Notes under the pieces: generated by a model
Told to the model about the DNA's origin: nothing
Database searches by the model: none
What the model saw: only the letters and a program-made list of their open reading frames with translations
DNA from: Franzmannia pantelleriensis
Lineage (GTDB): Bacteria > Pseudomonadota > Gammaproteobacteria > Pseudomonadales > Halomonadaceae
NCBI RefSeq assembly: GCF_900102875.1
Contig: NZ_FNGH01000012.1
Location: 96,403 to 160,402, forward strand
DNA length: 64,000 nucleotides
Direction of reading: 5' to 3'
Shown here: one piece after another, positions 26,079 through 35,085 of the stretch
Position numbering within the stretch: the first letter of the stretch is position 1
Layout: every line of letters begins with the position of its first letter
Position numbers and translations under genes: made by a program

Positions 26079-27215
26079 ATGCATATTCTGATTGCCCCCG
26101 ATAGCTTCAAGGATGCGCTGTCCGCCAGCGATGCCGCCCACGCCATTGCCTGCGGCATCCGACGCGCCGCCCCTGATGCCACGCTGACGCACTGCCCAAT
26201 GGGTGACGGCGGTGAGGGCACCCTGGACGCCCTGCTCGACGCTACCGGTGCCGAACGTCGCGAGCAGACCGTTCAGGACGCCCTCGGCGCTCCCTGCCAG
26301 GCCACCTGGGGCTGGCACGCCGAGACCCGCAGCGCCTTTATCGAGCTGGCCGAAGCCAGCGGCCTGCAGCAGATCCCTCGCGACCAGCGCAGCGCCCTGC
26401 ACAGCACCACTCATGGCGTCGGCGAACTGATCCTGGCGGCGCTGGATGCCGGTGCCGAAACGCTGCTGCTGACCCTCGGCGGCAGCGCCACCAACGACGC
26501 CGGCGCCGGCATGCTGGAGGCGCTGGGCGCGCGTCTGCTGGATGCCGAGGGCGCACCGCTGGCGCCCGGCGGCGCGGCATTGGCCAACCTGCAATCGCTC
26601 GACCTGAGCGGCCTCGATCCGCGCCTCGCCCAGCTCCGGGTGGAGGCCGCCGTGGACGTCGACAACCCGCTGCTCGGCGAGCGTGGCGCCAGCGCCGTCT
26701 TCGGCCCGCAGAAAGGTGCCAGCGACGCCGACGTGGCAACCCTGGACGCGGCGCTGGCGCACTTCGCCGACTGCGCCGCGGCGGTACTCGGTGACGACCA
26801 TCGCGACCTGCCCGGTGCCGGTGCCGCTGGCGGTATGGGCTTCGCCGCCCGCGCCTTCTTCGGTGCCAGCCTGCGTCCCGGTATCGACATGGTCATGGAA
26901 CAGGTCGACTTCGACGCGCGGCTGGCGGATGCCGATCTGGTGATAACCGGCGAAGGCCAGCTGGACGACCAGAGCCTCTCGGGCAAGACGCCGGTGGGCA
27001 TTGCCCGGCGCGCCGCGGCCAGCGGCGTGCCCTGCGTGGCGCTGGTGGGGCGCCTCGGTGAGGGCTGGCAGGCCTGCCATGCCGAAGGCATCAACGCCGC
27101 CTTCGCGCTGGCCGATGGCCCCATGCCCCTCGACGAGGCGCTGGCGCGCTGCGCCGAGTTGCTCGGCGACCGCGCCGAGAGCATCGTGCGGCTGTATAGC
27201 GCCGCAAGCAGTTGA
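26079..27215 (+). CDS. garK: Glycerate 2-kinase (GarK/GlxK family)
   Basis: 378-residue type I glycerate kinase converting glycerate and ATP to 2-phosphoglycerate. Signatures are MHILIAPDSFKDALSASDAA at the N terminus, CPMGDGGEGTLDALL, LLTLGGSATNDAGAGMLEAL and DLVITGEGQLDDQSLSGKTP. It stands alone, with no glyoxylate-carboligase or tartronate reductase genes beside it. The ribosome binding site is weak. The assignment to family is firm; the metabolic route feeding it is unknown. Confidence 0.93.
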   Translation: MHILIAPDSFKDALSASDAAHAIACGIRRAAPDATLTHCPMGDGGEGTLDALLDATGAERREQTVQDALGAPCQATWGWHAETRSAFIELAEASGLQQIPRDQRSALHSTTHGVGELILAALDAGAETLLLTLGGSATNDAGAGMLEALGARLLDAEGAPLAPGGAALANLQSLDLSGLDPRLAQLRVEAAVDVDNPLLGERGASAVFGPQKGASDADVATLDAALAHFADCAAAVLGDDHRDLPGAGAAGGMGFAARAFFGASLRPGIDMVMEQVDFDARLADADLVITGEGQLDDQSLSGKTPVGIARRAAASGVPCVALVGRLGEGWQACHAEGINAAFALADGPMPLDEALARCAELLGDRAESIVRLYSAASS

Positions 27216-27370
27216 AAAACACGCGCAGCGGCAGCATGTCTCGGGTAGGCACATGCCGGGCGAGCCATTGCCTGGCGCTATAGCAGCCATGGCGACAATT
27301 CGCTAACGGTTGCCCGCCCCGCACACTAGACTCGTGGGCATTCACCATCAGGGACAGAGGAGATCATCGC

Positions 27371-27844
27371 ATGTCCGATACCAACGCCATTGGCCTGCAC
27401 GAGGCCAGCGCCAGCCAGCTGGCTGACAAACTCAACGCACTGCTGGCCAACTATCAGGTCTTCTACATGAACGTGCGCGGCTACCACTGGAACGTCAAGG
27501 GGCGCGAATTCTTCGAGCTGCATGCCAAGTTCGAGGAGCTTTATACCGATCTGCTGACCAAGATCGATGAGGTCGCCGAGCGCATTCTGACCCTCGGCCA
27601 TCAGCCGATCCACGCCTACAGCGATTACGTGGCCACCGCTAGCATCCCGGAGGAGAAGAACGTCCACGACGGAACGACCTGCGTGCGCGGCGTGCTCACC
27701 GGCTACCAGACGCTGATCGAGCTGCAGCGAGAGATTCTTTCGCTGGCCTCGGACGCCGATGACGAAGGCACCGCCGCCCAGGTCGGCGACTATATTCGCG
27801 AGCAGGAAAAGACCGTGTGGATGCTGGGCGCCTATCTCGGCTGA
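27371..27844 (+). CDS. dps: Dps family ferritin-like DNA-protection protein
   Basis: 157-residue four-helix miniferritin that oxidises and stores iron, often condensing DNA in stationary phase. Ferroxidase-site residues are seen in YHWNVKGREFFELHAKFEEL (His, then Asp/Glu further on in YTDLLTKIDEVAERI). AGGAG is 9 nt before the ATG. A strong GC-rich hairpin follows the stop. The short acidic N terminus lacks a Lys-rich DNA-binding tail, so protection may be by iron sequestration rather than DNA binding. Confidence 0.93.
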   Translation: MSDTNAIGLHEASASQLADKLNALLANYQVFYMNVRGYHWNVKGREFFELHAKFEELYTDLLTKIDEVAERILTLGHQPIHAYSDYVATASIPEEKNVHDGTTCVRGVLTGYQTLIELQREILSLASDADDEGTAAQVGDYIREQEKTVWMLGAYLG

Positions 27845-27865
27845 GCCCCGCCCCATTCGACCACA

Positions 27866-27895
27866 GCCAGCGGCCGCCCATGGGCGGCCGCTGGC
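27866..27895 (+). terminator. Strong hairpin after dps
   Basis: A 13-bp perfect stem (GCCAGCGGCCGCC ... GGCGGCCGCTGGC) with a CATG loop lies 21 nt after the dps stop and is followed by GTTTG. Good stem but weak U tract; likely a terminator. Confidence 0.7.
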
Positions 27896-28046
27896 GTTTG
27901 AGGGTGTCGCCACTTGCCGTCAACGCGCGGCAATCATGCAGGCAGCGAGGAAATCGCCTGCGCCGGCGTCCAGCGTATCGTCGGCGGCATATACTGAGGC
28001 GGGAACTGCGGGGTAAGGCATCCAACCGCAACTGGAGGACACCCTC

Positions 28047-28388
28047 ATGCGACGCATCACACCGATCGGCCTGCTACTCGGCATCAGTCTGGCATTGGCC
28101 ATGGCCGGCACGCCGGCACTGGCCGACCACGACCGCCGCGGCTATCACGGCGGCGTGCATCACCACTACTACGGCACCCAGGCACACGGCGGCAAGCATC
28201 ATCGCGCACCGCGCCATGTAAAACGCTCCAAGCACTACCGTCGCCCAGTGGTGATCCACCACCATGCCCCGCGCTACCGCCCAGCACCGCCTCGCCACGT
28301 GGAGCACCACTATCATCGGCGCAGCTCTAGCAGTGTGCCGCTGGTACGTTTTGGCAACGTCCCCATTGTCAGCGTTCGCGTCGACTGA
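28047..28388 (+). CDS. Histidine-rich secreted protein
   Basis: 113 residues. Signal peptide about 1-26 (ISLALAMAGTPALA); the mature part is dominated by His, Arg and Tyr (YHGGVHHHYYGTQAHGGKHH, VVIHHHAPRYRPAPP, HVEHHYHRR) and ends with a short hydrophobic tail. No family recognised. The composition suggests metal binding (Zn, Cu, Ni) or polyanion binding in the periplasm. GGAGG lies 8 nt upstream. It follows dps by ~200 nt, an intriguing metal-related neighbour, and its stop abuts the convergent pepD stop. Confidence 0.7.
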   Translation: MRRITPIGLLLGISLALAMAGTPALADHDRRGYHGGVHHHYYGTQAHGGKHHRAPRHVKRSKHYRRPVVIHHHAPRYRPAPPRHVEHHYHRRSSSSVPLVRFGNVPIVSVRVD

Positions 28389-28389
28389 C

Positions 28390-29886
28390 TCAGCGTCCGC
28401 CGCCTGCCGCGGGCGGCGGTTTCCTGTCGGCCGCGGCCAGGTCTTCGACCAGCCCGCGCAGCAGCTGCCAGAACTCGTCTACCGAGTCGATCTCGACGCG
28501 CTCATCCGGCGAGTGAGCACCGAGTATCTGCGGCCCGAAGGAGATCATCTCCAGCTGCGGGTACTTGCCGCCGAGGATCCCGCACTCGAGACCGGCATGG
28601 ATCACCTTGACCGCCGGTTCGGCGCCGAGCTGAGCACGATGCAGGTGCTTGAAACGCTCCAACAGGGGACTATCGGGGGCCGGCGCCCAGCCGGGATAGG
28701 CATTCTCGACCCGGGTACGCGCACCGATCAGGCCAAACAGTGCGCTGAAACGGTCGGCCATGTCGCGGGTCGCGCTATCACGCAGCGAGCGCACCAGCGC
28801 GCACAGCCGGAAACGCCCGCTGGTCAACGACACCACGCCGAGGTTATTGGATGTCTCGACCACACCGGGCACCTCGGTACTCATCCGCTCGACGCCACAG
28901 GGAGCGGCGTGCAGCGCATCCACCAGCAGATGACTCGCGGTGGGGGTCAGTGCCTCGCCGGCCGCGTCACCGGTTGCCGAAAGACTGAGCGTCAGCCCCT
29001 CATCGACCCCGGCCAGTTCGGCCCGTAGCTCCTCTTCCAGCGTGGCCAGGCACACCTGGGCCGCCGCCAGTTCCTCTGCGGCCATCGCCAGGGTCGCGAA
29101 GGCTTCCCGGGGCAGCGCATTGCGCAGGGTGCCGCCCTGGTAGTCGATCAAGCGTGCCCCGCTTGGCGCAAGCGCCCGTAGCACGCGCATCATCAGTCGA
29201 TTGGCGTTGCCGCGCCCCCGGGCGATATCGATCCCCGAGTGACCACCGCGCAGCCCGGTCAACGCCAGACGGTAGTGGCGTTCATCGGCGCTCAAAGCGC
29301 TGGTCGGCAGCTGCGCCTCGACCACCACGTCGGCGCCGCCGGCGCAGCCGATATACACCTCGCCGCGGTCCTCGGAGTCGAGGTTGAGCAGCAGCTGCCC
29401 TTCCAACCAGCCCTCGGCAAGCTGCAACGCGCCGCCCATCGAGGTCTCTTCCTCAAGGGTGAACAGCGCCTCCAGGGGGCCATGCACCAGCGAGTCGTCG
29501 CCGAGAATCGCCAGCGCCGCCGCCACGCCCAGACCGTTGTCGGCGCCCAGCGTGGTGCCGCGAGCACGCAGCCAGCCATCCTCGACGTAGGTGTCGATGG
29601 GGTCGCGGGTGAAATCGTGGGGATGGTCGGCATTGGCCTGGGCGACCATGTCGAGGTGGCCCTGCAGAATAATGCCGGGGGCCGACTCACGGCCCGGCGA
29701 CGCCGGCTTCTTGAGACGCAGGTTGCCGTAGGCGTCGCGATCGTGGGCGATGCCGCGGGCGGCGGCCCAGGCTTCGAGGGTCGCCACCAGCGCGGCCTCA
29801 TGGCCCGATGGCCGCGGGGTATTGCACAGCGTGCGGAAATGCTGCCACACCGCCTGCGGTGCCAGCTGATCGAGATGTGCGTTCAT
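28390..29886 (-). CDS. pepD: Aminoacyl-histidine dipeptidase (PepD, M20 family)
   Basis: 498-residue cytosolic zinc dipeptidase that splits Xaa-His dipeptides such as carnosine. Metal-site motifs are visible in order: ILQGHLDMVAQ, TTLGADNGLGVAAAL and FTLEEETSMGGALQLA, and the late HAGLECGILG. The length matches PepD (about 485). It begins near 29886 with only a weak ribosome binding site and is monocistronic. Confidence 0.93.
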   Translation of the reverse strand: MNAHLDQLAPQAVWQHFRTLCNTPRPSGHEAALVATLEAWAAARGIAHDRDAYGNLRLKKPASPGRESAPGIILQGHLDMVAQANADHPHDFTRDPIDTYVEDGWLRARGTTLGADNGLGVAAALAILGDDSLVHGPLEALFTLEEETSMGGALQLAEGWLEGQLLLNLDSEDRGEVYIGCAGGADVVVEAQLPTSALSADERHYRLALTGLRGGHSGIDIARGRGNANRLMMRVLRALAPSGARLIDYQGGTLRNALPREAFATLAMAAEELAAAQVCLATLEEELRAELAGVDEGLTLSLSATGDAAGEALTPTASHLLVDALHAAPCGVERMSTEVPGVVETSNNLGVVSLTSGRFRLCALVRSLRDSATRDMADRFSALFGLIGARTRVENAYPGWAPAPDSPLLERFKHLHRAQLGAEPAVKVIHAGLECGILGGKYPQLEMISFGPQILGAHSPDERVEIDSVDEFWQLLRGLVEDLAAADRKPPPAAGGGR

Positions 29887-30029
29887 GATGGGTCTACATG
29901 AGGGATAACCGCATTACCTTACCGGCCACTCGCCGCCAGGAAAAGCCTAGGCTGCTCCATGGCAAGCGTGTCACGGATATGAGTACCGCTTGGGACTGTC
30001 CCCAGCGTCCCTCGCTCCAATAACGGCCG

Positions 30030-32183
30030 TCACCGTGCCCAATCGCGCCAGCGGGTCAGCGCCTCGCGCAGGCGCGCCTGCACCTCGCGCCGCCCGGCAA
30101 GCCCCAGCCGCTCGGCCAGCCAGGCACTGCTGCGGGCCTGGAACAGCCAGGCCACCAGCAGCCAGGCGTCGCTATCGTGAGGCGCACCACCGGCCAGACC
30201 GCGACGTACCAGTTGCTGCAGCGCCGGGCGCACCAGCGCCAGCTCACGCCGTCCCAGGGTCACATCGTCGAGATCGCGGCACTGCTCTGCACTGAGCGGC
30301 GGTGCCTGACCCTCGGCAAGCAGCGCCACGGCCACCGCCGGCGCAAGGCCGTTCAACTCAAAAGCCAGCAGGGTCGGAAGCAGGCGCTGAAAGCGCTCTG
30401 CGAGGCTGGCACACAGCGCTCGCCCCGACTCGCTGGCCGGCAGCGCCACCATCAGCGCATGCTCACCCGTAGAGGTTTCGTGACTCAGGCCGAGGCGCAC
30501 GGCGCGAAAGCCGGCGGCATGCCAGAACGCCATCAGTTCGGGGTCGGCCCCGAAACTGGCACCCAACAAGTCGATGCCGTCGCGATGCGCGCGCTCGACC
30601 TCGGCGGCCAGCAGCCGCTGCCCATGCCCCTGGCGACGCGCGTCGGCGTGTACCGCAATGCGCATGATGCGGCGTACCCGTGAGGTCAAGGCATGCCGGC
30701 TGCCGGCGTGGGCGGCCAGCGACTGGGCCAGCAGATGGCCGCGCGGGCGGCGTTCGCCGCGGGCCACACGCTCGGCCAACTCGCTGGAAAAGCTGCCCTC
30801 TTCGCAGCACAGCGACACCGCCAGGGTACTGCTGTGCCGCTCGAGGGTGGTGATCGACACGCCGGGACCGTCCAGCAGGCGGCGCAAGTCGCTGGGCTGG
30901 GTGCGGTAGTGGGCCTGCACCAGCAGCCCGAACATCTCGCTGAGCCGCGCCTCGTCCACCGCCAGCAGCGACCGCTTCCAGCGCCGCAGCACAGGCGGCT
31001 CACCGCCGGGCGCCGGCAGGGCAGCCCGGGGCTCGGCGTCGAGCAGTAGCAGCCGACGGGTCAGCGCCTCGAGCGGATCACCATCGGCCCAGCGCACCGG
31101 TGCGGCCAAGGTGCAGGATCGCCAGTCCGGGGTCCGGCGTTGCAGATGCGGTAGAAAGCGCAGCGCGAAGCCCCGCCCCGACCCCTCATAGCCGTGCACG
31201 GTGGTGGCAAAAGCGATACGCGGAAAGCGCGCCAGCCAGTCGGCCAGTAGCGCCGAGGGAATAGCGGCGGCCTCATCCACCAGCAGCAGACTCCCCGCGC
31301 CTCCGCCTTGTTCGGCCAGCGCATCCGGGGCTACGAAGCGCACTCGCTGGGTGTGGTCGCTCCCCTGCAGGATGACCTCGAGCCCGTGGCGCCGGCCGTC
31401 AGGGCAGTTGCGTTGCAGATGCTCGAACAGCGTCTCCACCGCCGCCGGGCGCGGCGCGGTGACCAGGATCTCGCGTTCACCACTGGCCAGCCAGCGTGCA
31501 CAGGCGATGCCCAGCGCGGCGCTCTTGCCGCGTCCGCGATCGGCGCTGATCACCAACGGCCGCCGGCGACGCAGCCGCAGCAGCCGCGCCACCGCCCGGG
31601 CCTGATCCAGGGTCGCGCAGGCAGGGTCCTTGCAACTGCCGGCAGCATGCTCATTAGGTGCCGTCAGGGTGGGCAGCACCAGTTCGCCGCTGGCCCGCCA
31701 GCCGGCCACATCGGGGGCGTCTTCCAGCAGGCGCGCCAGGCGCTGCAGATAGCGCGACGACAGGTGCGCCGGGCGATGCGGGTGATCGGCCAGGCGTCGA
31801 TAGTCGGCATCCGGATGGGCGCCCCAGCCCGGCGGGGTGAGCAGCACCAGTAGCCCTCCGGCGATCAGGGTACCGCTCAGGGCACCGAAGGCGTCGGGGT
31901 CGAAGCCGGCCTCCGCCGAGACAGCATCGAACACGATCAGCGCCTGCTCACCGCCAAGCCGGGTGCGCGCCTTGCCGGTTGGCAGCCAGGCCGATTCGTC
32001 GACTTCCGCGGGCCGCTGCGGTGCGACCCACAGTGCACGCTCAGGCATCTGGTGCCATATCGCCAGCGCCCGGGCCAGACCCGCCTCAGGACCAGCAGTG
32101 ACCCACAGCAGCCCCCGCCAGCGCTGCTTGGCCAGCCGCTCGCGCCATCCCTGCAGCGTCTGCACGGCGGAGGCATCGCTCAT
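30030..32183 (-). CDS. tmcA: tRNA(Met) cytidine acetyltransferase
   Basis: About 717 residues; the RNA-helicase-fused GNAT enzyme that makes N4-acetylcytidine at the wobble base of elongator tRNA-Met. The helicase module has Walker A SADRGRGKSAALG and the motif LLVDEAAAIP. The GNAT acetyl-CoA loop is RRQGHGQRLLAAEVERA, and a C-terminal tRNA-binding domain follows. The start at 32183 (MSDASAV) has GGGAG about 6 nt upstream; an upstream in-frame ATG at 32264 was rejected. It is divergent from fbpA. Confidence 0.92.
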   Translation of the reverse strand: MSDASAVQTLQGWRERLAKQRWRGLLWVTAGPEAGLARALAIWHQMPERALWVAPQRPAEVDESAWLPTGKARTRLGGEQALIVFDAVSAEAGFDPDAFGALSGTLIAGGLLVLLTPPGWGAHPDADYRRLADHPHRPAHLSSRYLQRLARLLEDAPDVAGWRASGELVLPTLTAPNEHAAGSCKDPACATLDQARAVARLLRLRRRRPLVISADRGRGKSAALGIACARWLASGEREILVTAPRPAAVETLFEHLQRNCPDGRRHGLEVILQGSDHTQRVRFVAPDALAEQGGGAGSLLLVDEAAAIPSALLADWLARFPRIAFATTVHGYEGSGRGFALRFLPHLQRRTPDWRSCTLAAPVRWADGDPLEALTRRLLLLDAEPRAALPAPGGEPPVLRRWKRSLLAVDEARLSEMFGLLVQAHYRTQPSDLRRLLDGPGVSITTLERHSSTLAVSLCCEEGSFSSELAERVARGERRPRGHLLAQSLAAHAGSRHALTSRVRRIMRIAVHADARRQGHGQRLLAAEVERAHRDGIDLLGASFGADPELMAFWHAAGFRAVRLGLSHETSTGEHALMVALPASESGRALCASLAERFQRLLPTLLAFELNGLAPAVAVALLAEGQAPPLSAEQCRDLDDVTLGRRELALVRPALQQLVRRGLAGGAPHDSDAWLLVAWLFQARSSAWLAERLGLAGRREVQARLREALTRWRDWAR

Positions 32184-32271
32184 GCTCGACTCCCATCTTC
32201 TTGAAGACTCAAGTGTAATGAACCTTACCCTCACTACACCAGGCAACATACGTGCGGCGCACACGCATAAA

Positions 32272-32297
32272 AATTTTGCGTATCATTATCATTTGCA
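32272..32297. promoter_or_regulatory. Fur-box-like operator upstream of fbpABC
   Basis: The stretch GCGTATCATTATCATTTGC and its immediate left flank match the 19-bp Fur consensus at about 13 positions in two overlapping registers. It overlaps a possible -35 TTGCAA (32293) with -10 TATCGT 16 nt later, so bound Fur would block transcription. The adjacent gene is a ferric-iron importer, which fits iron repression. Confidence 0.65.
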
Positions 32298-32367
32298 ATC
32301 AGATTGTTTCTTGCTATCGTGTACAGCGACTCTTCTCATCCCCCAAGCAACATAACGGGAAATCGCC

Positions 32368-33363
32368 ATGCAAAAGACTGTCATCGCTTCCGCGACCCTG
32401 CTCTCCACGCTGCTGGCCGCTCCCCTGGCCGCCGCTGACCTGACGCTCTACTCAGGCCGCGGCGAGTCGATGGTCGACCCGATCATCGCCCAGTTCGAGC
32501 GCAACACAGGGATCAACGTCAACGTACGCTACGGTGATACTGCACAGTTGGCAGTACTGCTCCAGGAGGAGGGCGAGCGCTCGCCCGCCGACCTCTACTG
32601 GGGCCAGGACGCCGGTGCCATGGGCGCGATCAGCCAGGCTGGCCTGCTCGCCGAGTTGCCGGATGACATCTACGAGGGACTGCCCAGCATTTACACCAGT
32701 GAGACCGGCAACTGGGTCGCCGCCAGCGGCCGTGCCCGAGTGTTCGCCTACTCGCCGGAGCGGGTCAGCGAGGACGAATATCCCGATAGCGTGTTCGACC
32801 TGACCGATGAGCGTTATGAAGGCCGCGTCGGCTGGGCGCCCACCAACGGCTCCTTCCAGTCGTTCATCACCGCGATGCGCGTCGAGCACGGCGACGAGCG
32901 TACCCTGGAGTGGCTCGAGGACATGCGCGACAACGGCGCCGTGACCTTCCGCAACAACACCACTCAGGTGCAAGGCATCGCCGACGGGGAAATCGACTTT
33001 GGCCTGGTAAACAATTATTATTTGCCGCGGTTCCTGGCTACCGACGAAGACTTCCCGGTAGAGCAAGCCTTCTTCGCCGAAGGCGATATCGGCAACCTGG
33101 TCAATGTCGCCGGCATTGCGGTGCTGGAGAGCAGCGACAACAAGGAAGAGGCCATGGAATTCGTGCGCTTCCTGCTGTCGCCGGCCGCCCAGCAGTACTT
33201 CACTGGCAATGTCTACGAGTACCCGGTGACCCGCGACGTGATCCAGAACCCGGAACTCGAGGATTTCGACCGCCTGCTGGAGGTCAGCCCGCAGATCGAC
33301 TTGGATGAACTGGAAGATCTCGAAGGCACGCTGAACCTGCTGCGCGACGCCGAGCTGCTGTAA
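32368..33363 (+). CDS. fbpA: Ferric iron ABC transporter substrate-binding protein
   Basis: 331-residue periplasmic Fe3+-binding protein of the FbpA/FutA/SfuA class. Signal peptide ends PLAAA; the mature part starts DLTLYSGRGESMVDPII, the class signature. The C-terminal lobe carries GLVNNYYLPRF, whose paired Tyr are the usual ferric ligands. It lies 91 bp downstream of a Fur-like box and 111 bp before the permease, with a hairpin in between that may keep the binding protein in excess. Confidence 0.92.
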   Translation: MQKTVIASATLLSTLLAAPLAAADLTLYSGRGESMVDPIIAQFERNTGINVNVRYGDTAQLAVLLQEEGERSPADLYWGQDAGAMGAISQAGLLAELPDDIYEGLPSIYTSETGNWVAASGRARVFAYSPERVSEDEYPDSVFDLTDERYEGRVGWAPTNGSFQSFITAMRVEHGDERTLEWLEDMRDNGAVTFRNNTTQVQGIADGEIDFGLVNNYYLPRFLATDEDFPVEQAFFAEGDIGNLVNVAGIAVLESSDNKEEAMEFVRFLLSPAAQQYFTGNVYEYPVTRDVIQNPELEDFDRLLEVSPQIDLDELEDLEGTLNLLRDAELL

Positions 33364-33394
33364 AGGCCAAGCGTCGCCAATCAGGCGAGTCGGG

Positions 33395-33419
33395 ACCAGG
33401 GTGGCACTGCCACCCTGGT
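33395..33419 (+). terminator. Attenuator-like hairpin after fbpA
   Basis: An 11-bp perfect stem (ACCAGGGTGGC ... GCCACCCTGGT) with a 3-nt loop, followed by TTCGTGCGTTTT. It sits within the fbpA-fbpB interval and probably reduces read-through into the permease and ATPase genes. Confidence 0.65.
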
Positions 33420-33474
33420 TTCGTGCGTTTTAACGGTGGCCAAATATCGGTCGTGACTTGAACAGCGAGAGACA

Positions 33475-35085
33475 ATGAGCCACAGCGCCGAGCTAGCAAG
33501 CCCTGCCGCCCGACGTGCTCTGCCGAGAGGCAGGGCGCGGCGCGTACCGCTGCATATTCTCCTGCCATCTCTGCTAGTGGCAGGGGCAATGCTAGTGCCG
33601 CTGTTCTACCTCGGGCTACGCGCCTTCGAGGCCGACCCGCAGACACTCAACAACCTGTTACTTCGCCAGCGTAATCTCGACCTGCTGCTCAATACGCTAT
33701 CGCTGGCCGCAGGCGTGGTGGTCATGACCACGTTGATGGCGCTGCCGCTGGCCTGGCTAGTGGTGCGCACCGATATCCGCTTCAAACGCTTGTTGACCAT
33801 TCTCGGCGTGATCCCGCTGGCAGTGCCCGGCTATGTGATGGCCTATGCGCTGATCGGGCTGGGCGGCAACTATGGGGTGCTGGCACAACTGACCGGCGTG
33901 CAGTTGCCTCGTATAGAGGGCTATTTCGGCGCCACCCTGGCGCTATCGCTGTATACCTTCCCCTATCTGTTTCTCAACCTGCGAGCCACCCTGGCCGGCC
34001 TGGATGGAAACCTCGAGGAGAGCGCCAGGAGCCTCGGCTACGGCAGTCGAGAGATATTTCTCAAGATCACTCTGCCCCATCTGGCCCCCTCGCTGATGGC
34101 CGGCTGGCTGGTGATTACCCTGTATGTACTGGGTGACTTTGGCGCCGTGGCCTTGATGCGCTACGAGGCCTTCAGCTACGCCATCTACACTCAGTACTCC
34201 GGCGCCTTCGACCGTATCTATGCCGCCTGGCTGTCGATCATGCTGCTGGCGGTGGCGGCGAGTTTCGTGATGCTCGATAGCCTGGTGGTCAAGCGCAGGC
34301 TGGCAAGGGTCGGCACTGGGGTGGCACGCCCCGTCAAGCCCATGCGGCTGGGCCGCCTGCGCTGGCTGGCTTACCCCTATCTGCTGCTGATATTCGGCGC
34401 ATCGGTGGGCCTGCCGACGCTGATCCTCGGCTACTGGTTGGTGCTCGCGCCGCCCGATCTGAGCTTCTTCGCCCGGGTGCCGGGCACCTTCCTGCGCTCG
34501 GCGGGGGCGGCGCTGCCCGCCGCCCTGCTGGCGGCGGCCTTCGCCCTGCCGGTCGCCTATCTCACGGTGCGCTACCGCTCCACCGCAGCGACCCTGATCG
34601 AGCGCTCGGCGTATATCGGCTACGCGATCCCGCCGCTGACCCTGGCGCTGGCGATGGTGTTCTTCTCGCTTCACACGGCGCCCTTCCTGTATCAGACGCT
34701 GACGCTGCTGGTCGTGACCTGGGCGATGGCCTCGCTGGCCCTGGCGCTGGGGCCGATTCGTAATGCCCTGCTGCAGACCCGTCCCAACATGGAAGAGGCC
34801 GCCCACTCGCTGGGCCACGGTCCGTTTAGCACCTTCCTGTGGGTGATCTTCCCGCGTCTGCGCCGTGGCATCCTGGCCGGTATCGCACTGGTCTTCGTGC
34901 TATGCATGAAAGAGCTACCAATCACCTTCTTGCTGGCACCGACCGGCTATACCACCCTGGCGGTGACCGTGTTCACCCGAACCTCCGAGGGCATGCTGGC
35001 CGAAGCGGCCCCCTTCGCCGCCGCCATCGTGGTCTTCTCGAGCTTGTCGGTGGGCTTCCTGTTAACCAAAGAGGGCAAGCGATGA
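33475..35085 (+). CDS. fbpB: Ferric iron ABC transporter permease (fused, two-domain)
   Basis: 536-residue permease with about 12 helices formed by two internally homologous halves, as in FbpB/SfuB. Each half has an EAA loop: EESARSLGYGSREIFLKITL in the first and EEAAHSLGHGPFSTFLWVIF in the second. One polypeptide therefore replaces the usual permease dimer. The stop overlaps the ATPase start as ATGA. Confidence 0.93.
   Translation: MSHSAELASPAARRALPRGRARRVPLHILLPSLLVAGAMLVPLFYLGLRAFEADPQTLNNLLLRQRNLDLLLNTLSLAAGVVVMTTLMALPLAWLVVRTDIRFKRLLTILGVIPLAVPGYVMAYALIGLGGNYGVLAQLTGVQLPRIEGYFGATLALSLYTFPYLFLNLRATLAGLDGNLEESARSLGYGSREIFLKITLPHLAPSLMAGWLVITLYVLGDFGAVALMRYEAFSYAIYTQYSGAFDRIYAAWLSIMLLAVAASFVMLDSLVVKRRLARVGTGVARPVKPMRLGRLRWLAYPYLLLIFGASVGLPTLILGYWLVLAPPDLSFFARVPGTFLRSAGAALPAALLAAAFALPVAYLTVRYRSTAATLIERSAYIGYAIPPLTLALAMVFFSLHTAPFLYQTLTLLVVTWAMASLALALGPIRNALLQTRPNMEEAAHSLGHGPFSTFLWVIFPRLRRGILAGIALVFVLCMKELPITFLLAPTGYTTLAVTVFTRTSEGMLAEAAPFAAAIVVFSSLSVGFLLTKEGKR

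Noticed and set aside
26061..27290. A 409-codon open frame antisense to the glycerate kinase gene
   Set aside because: Low-complexity composition (Gly, Arg, Ala, Gln), no recognisable domain, and it mirrors a well-matched glycerate kinase on the plus strand; typical of high-GC antisense frames.
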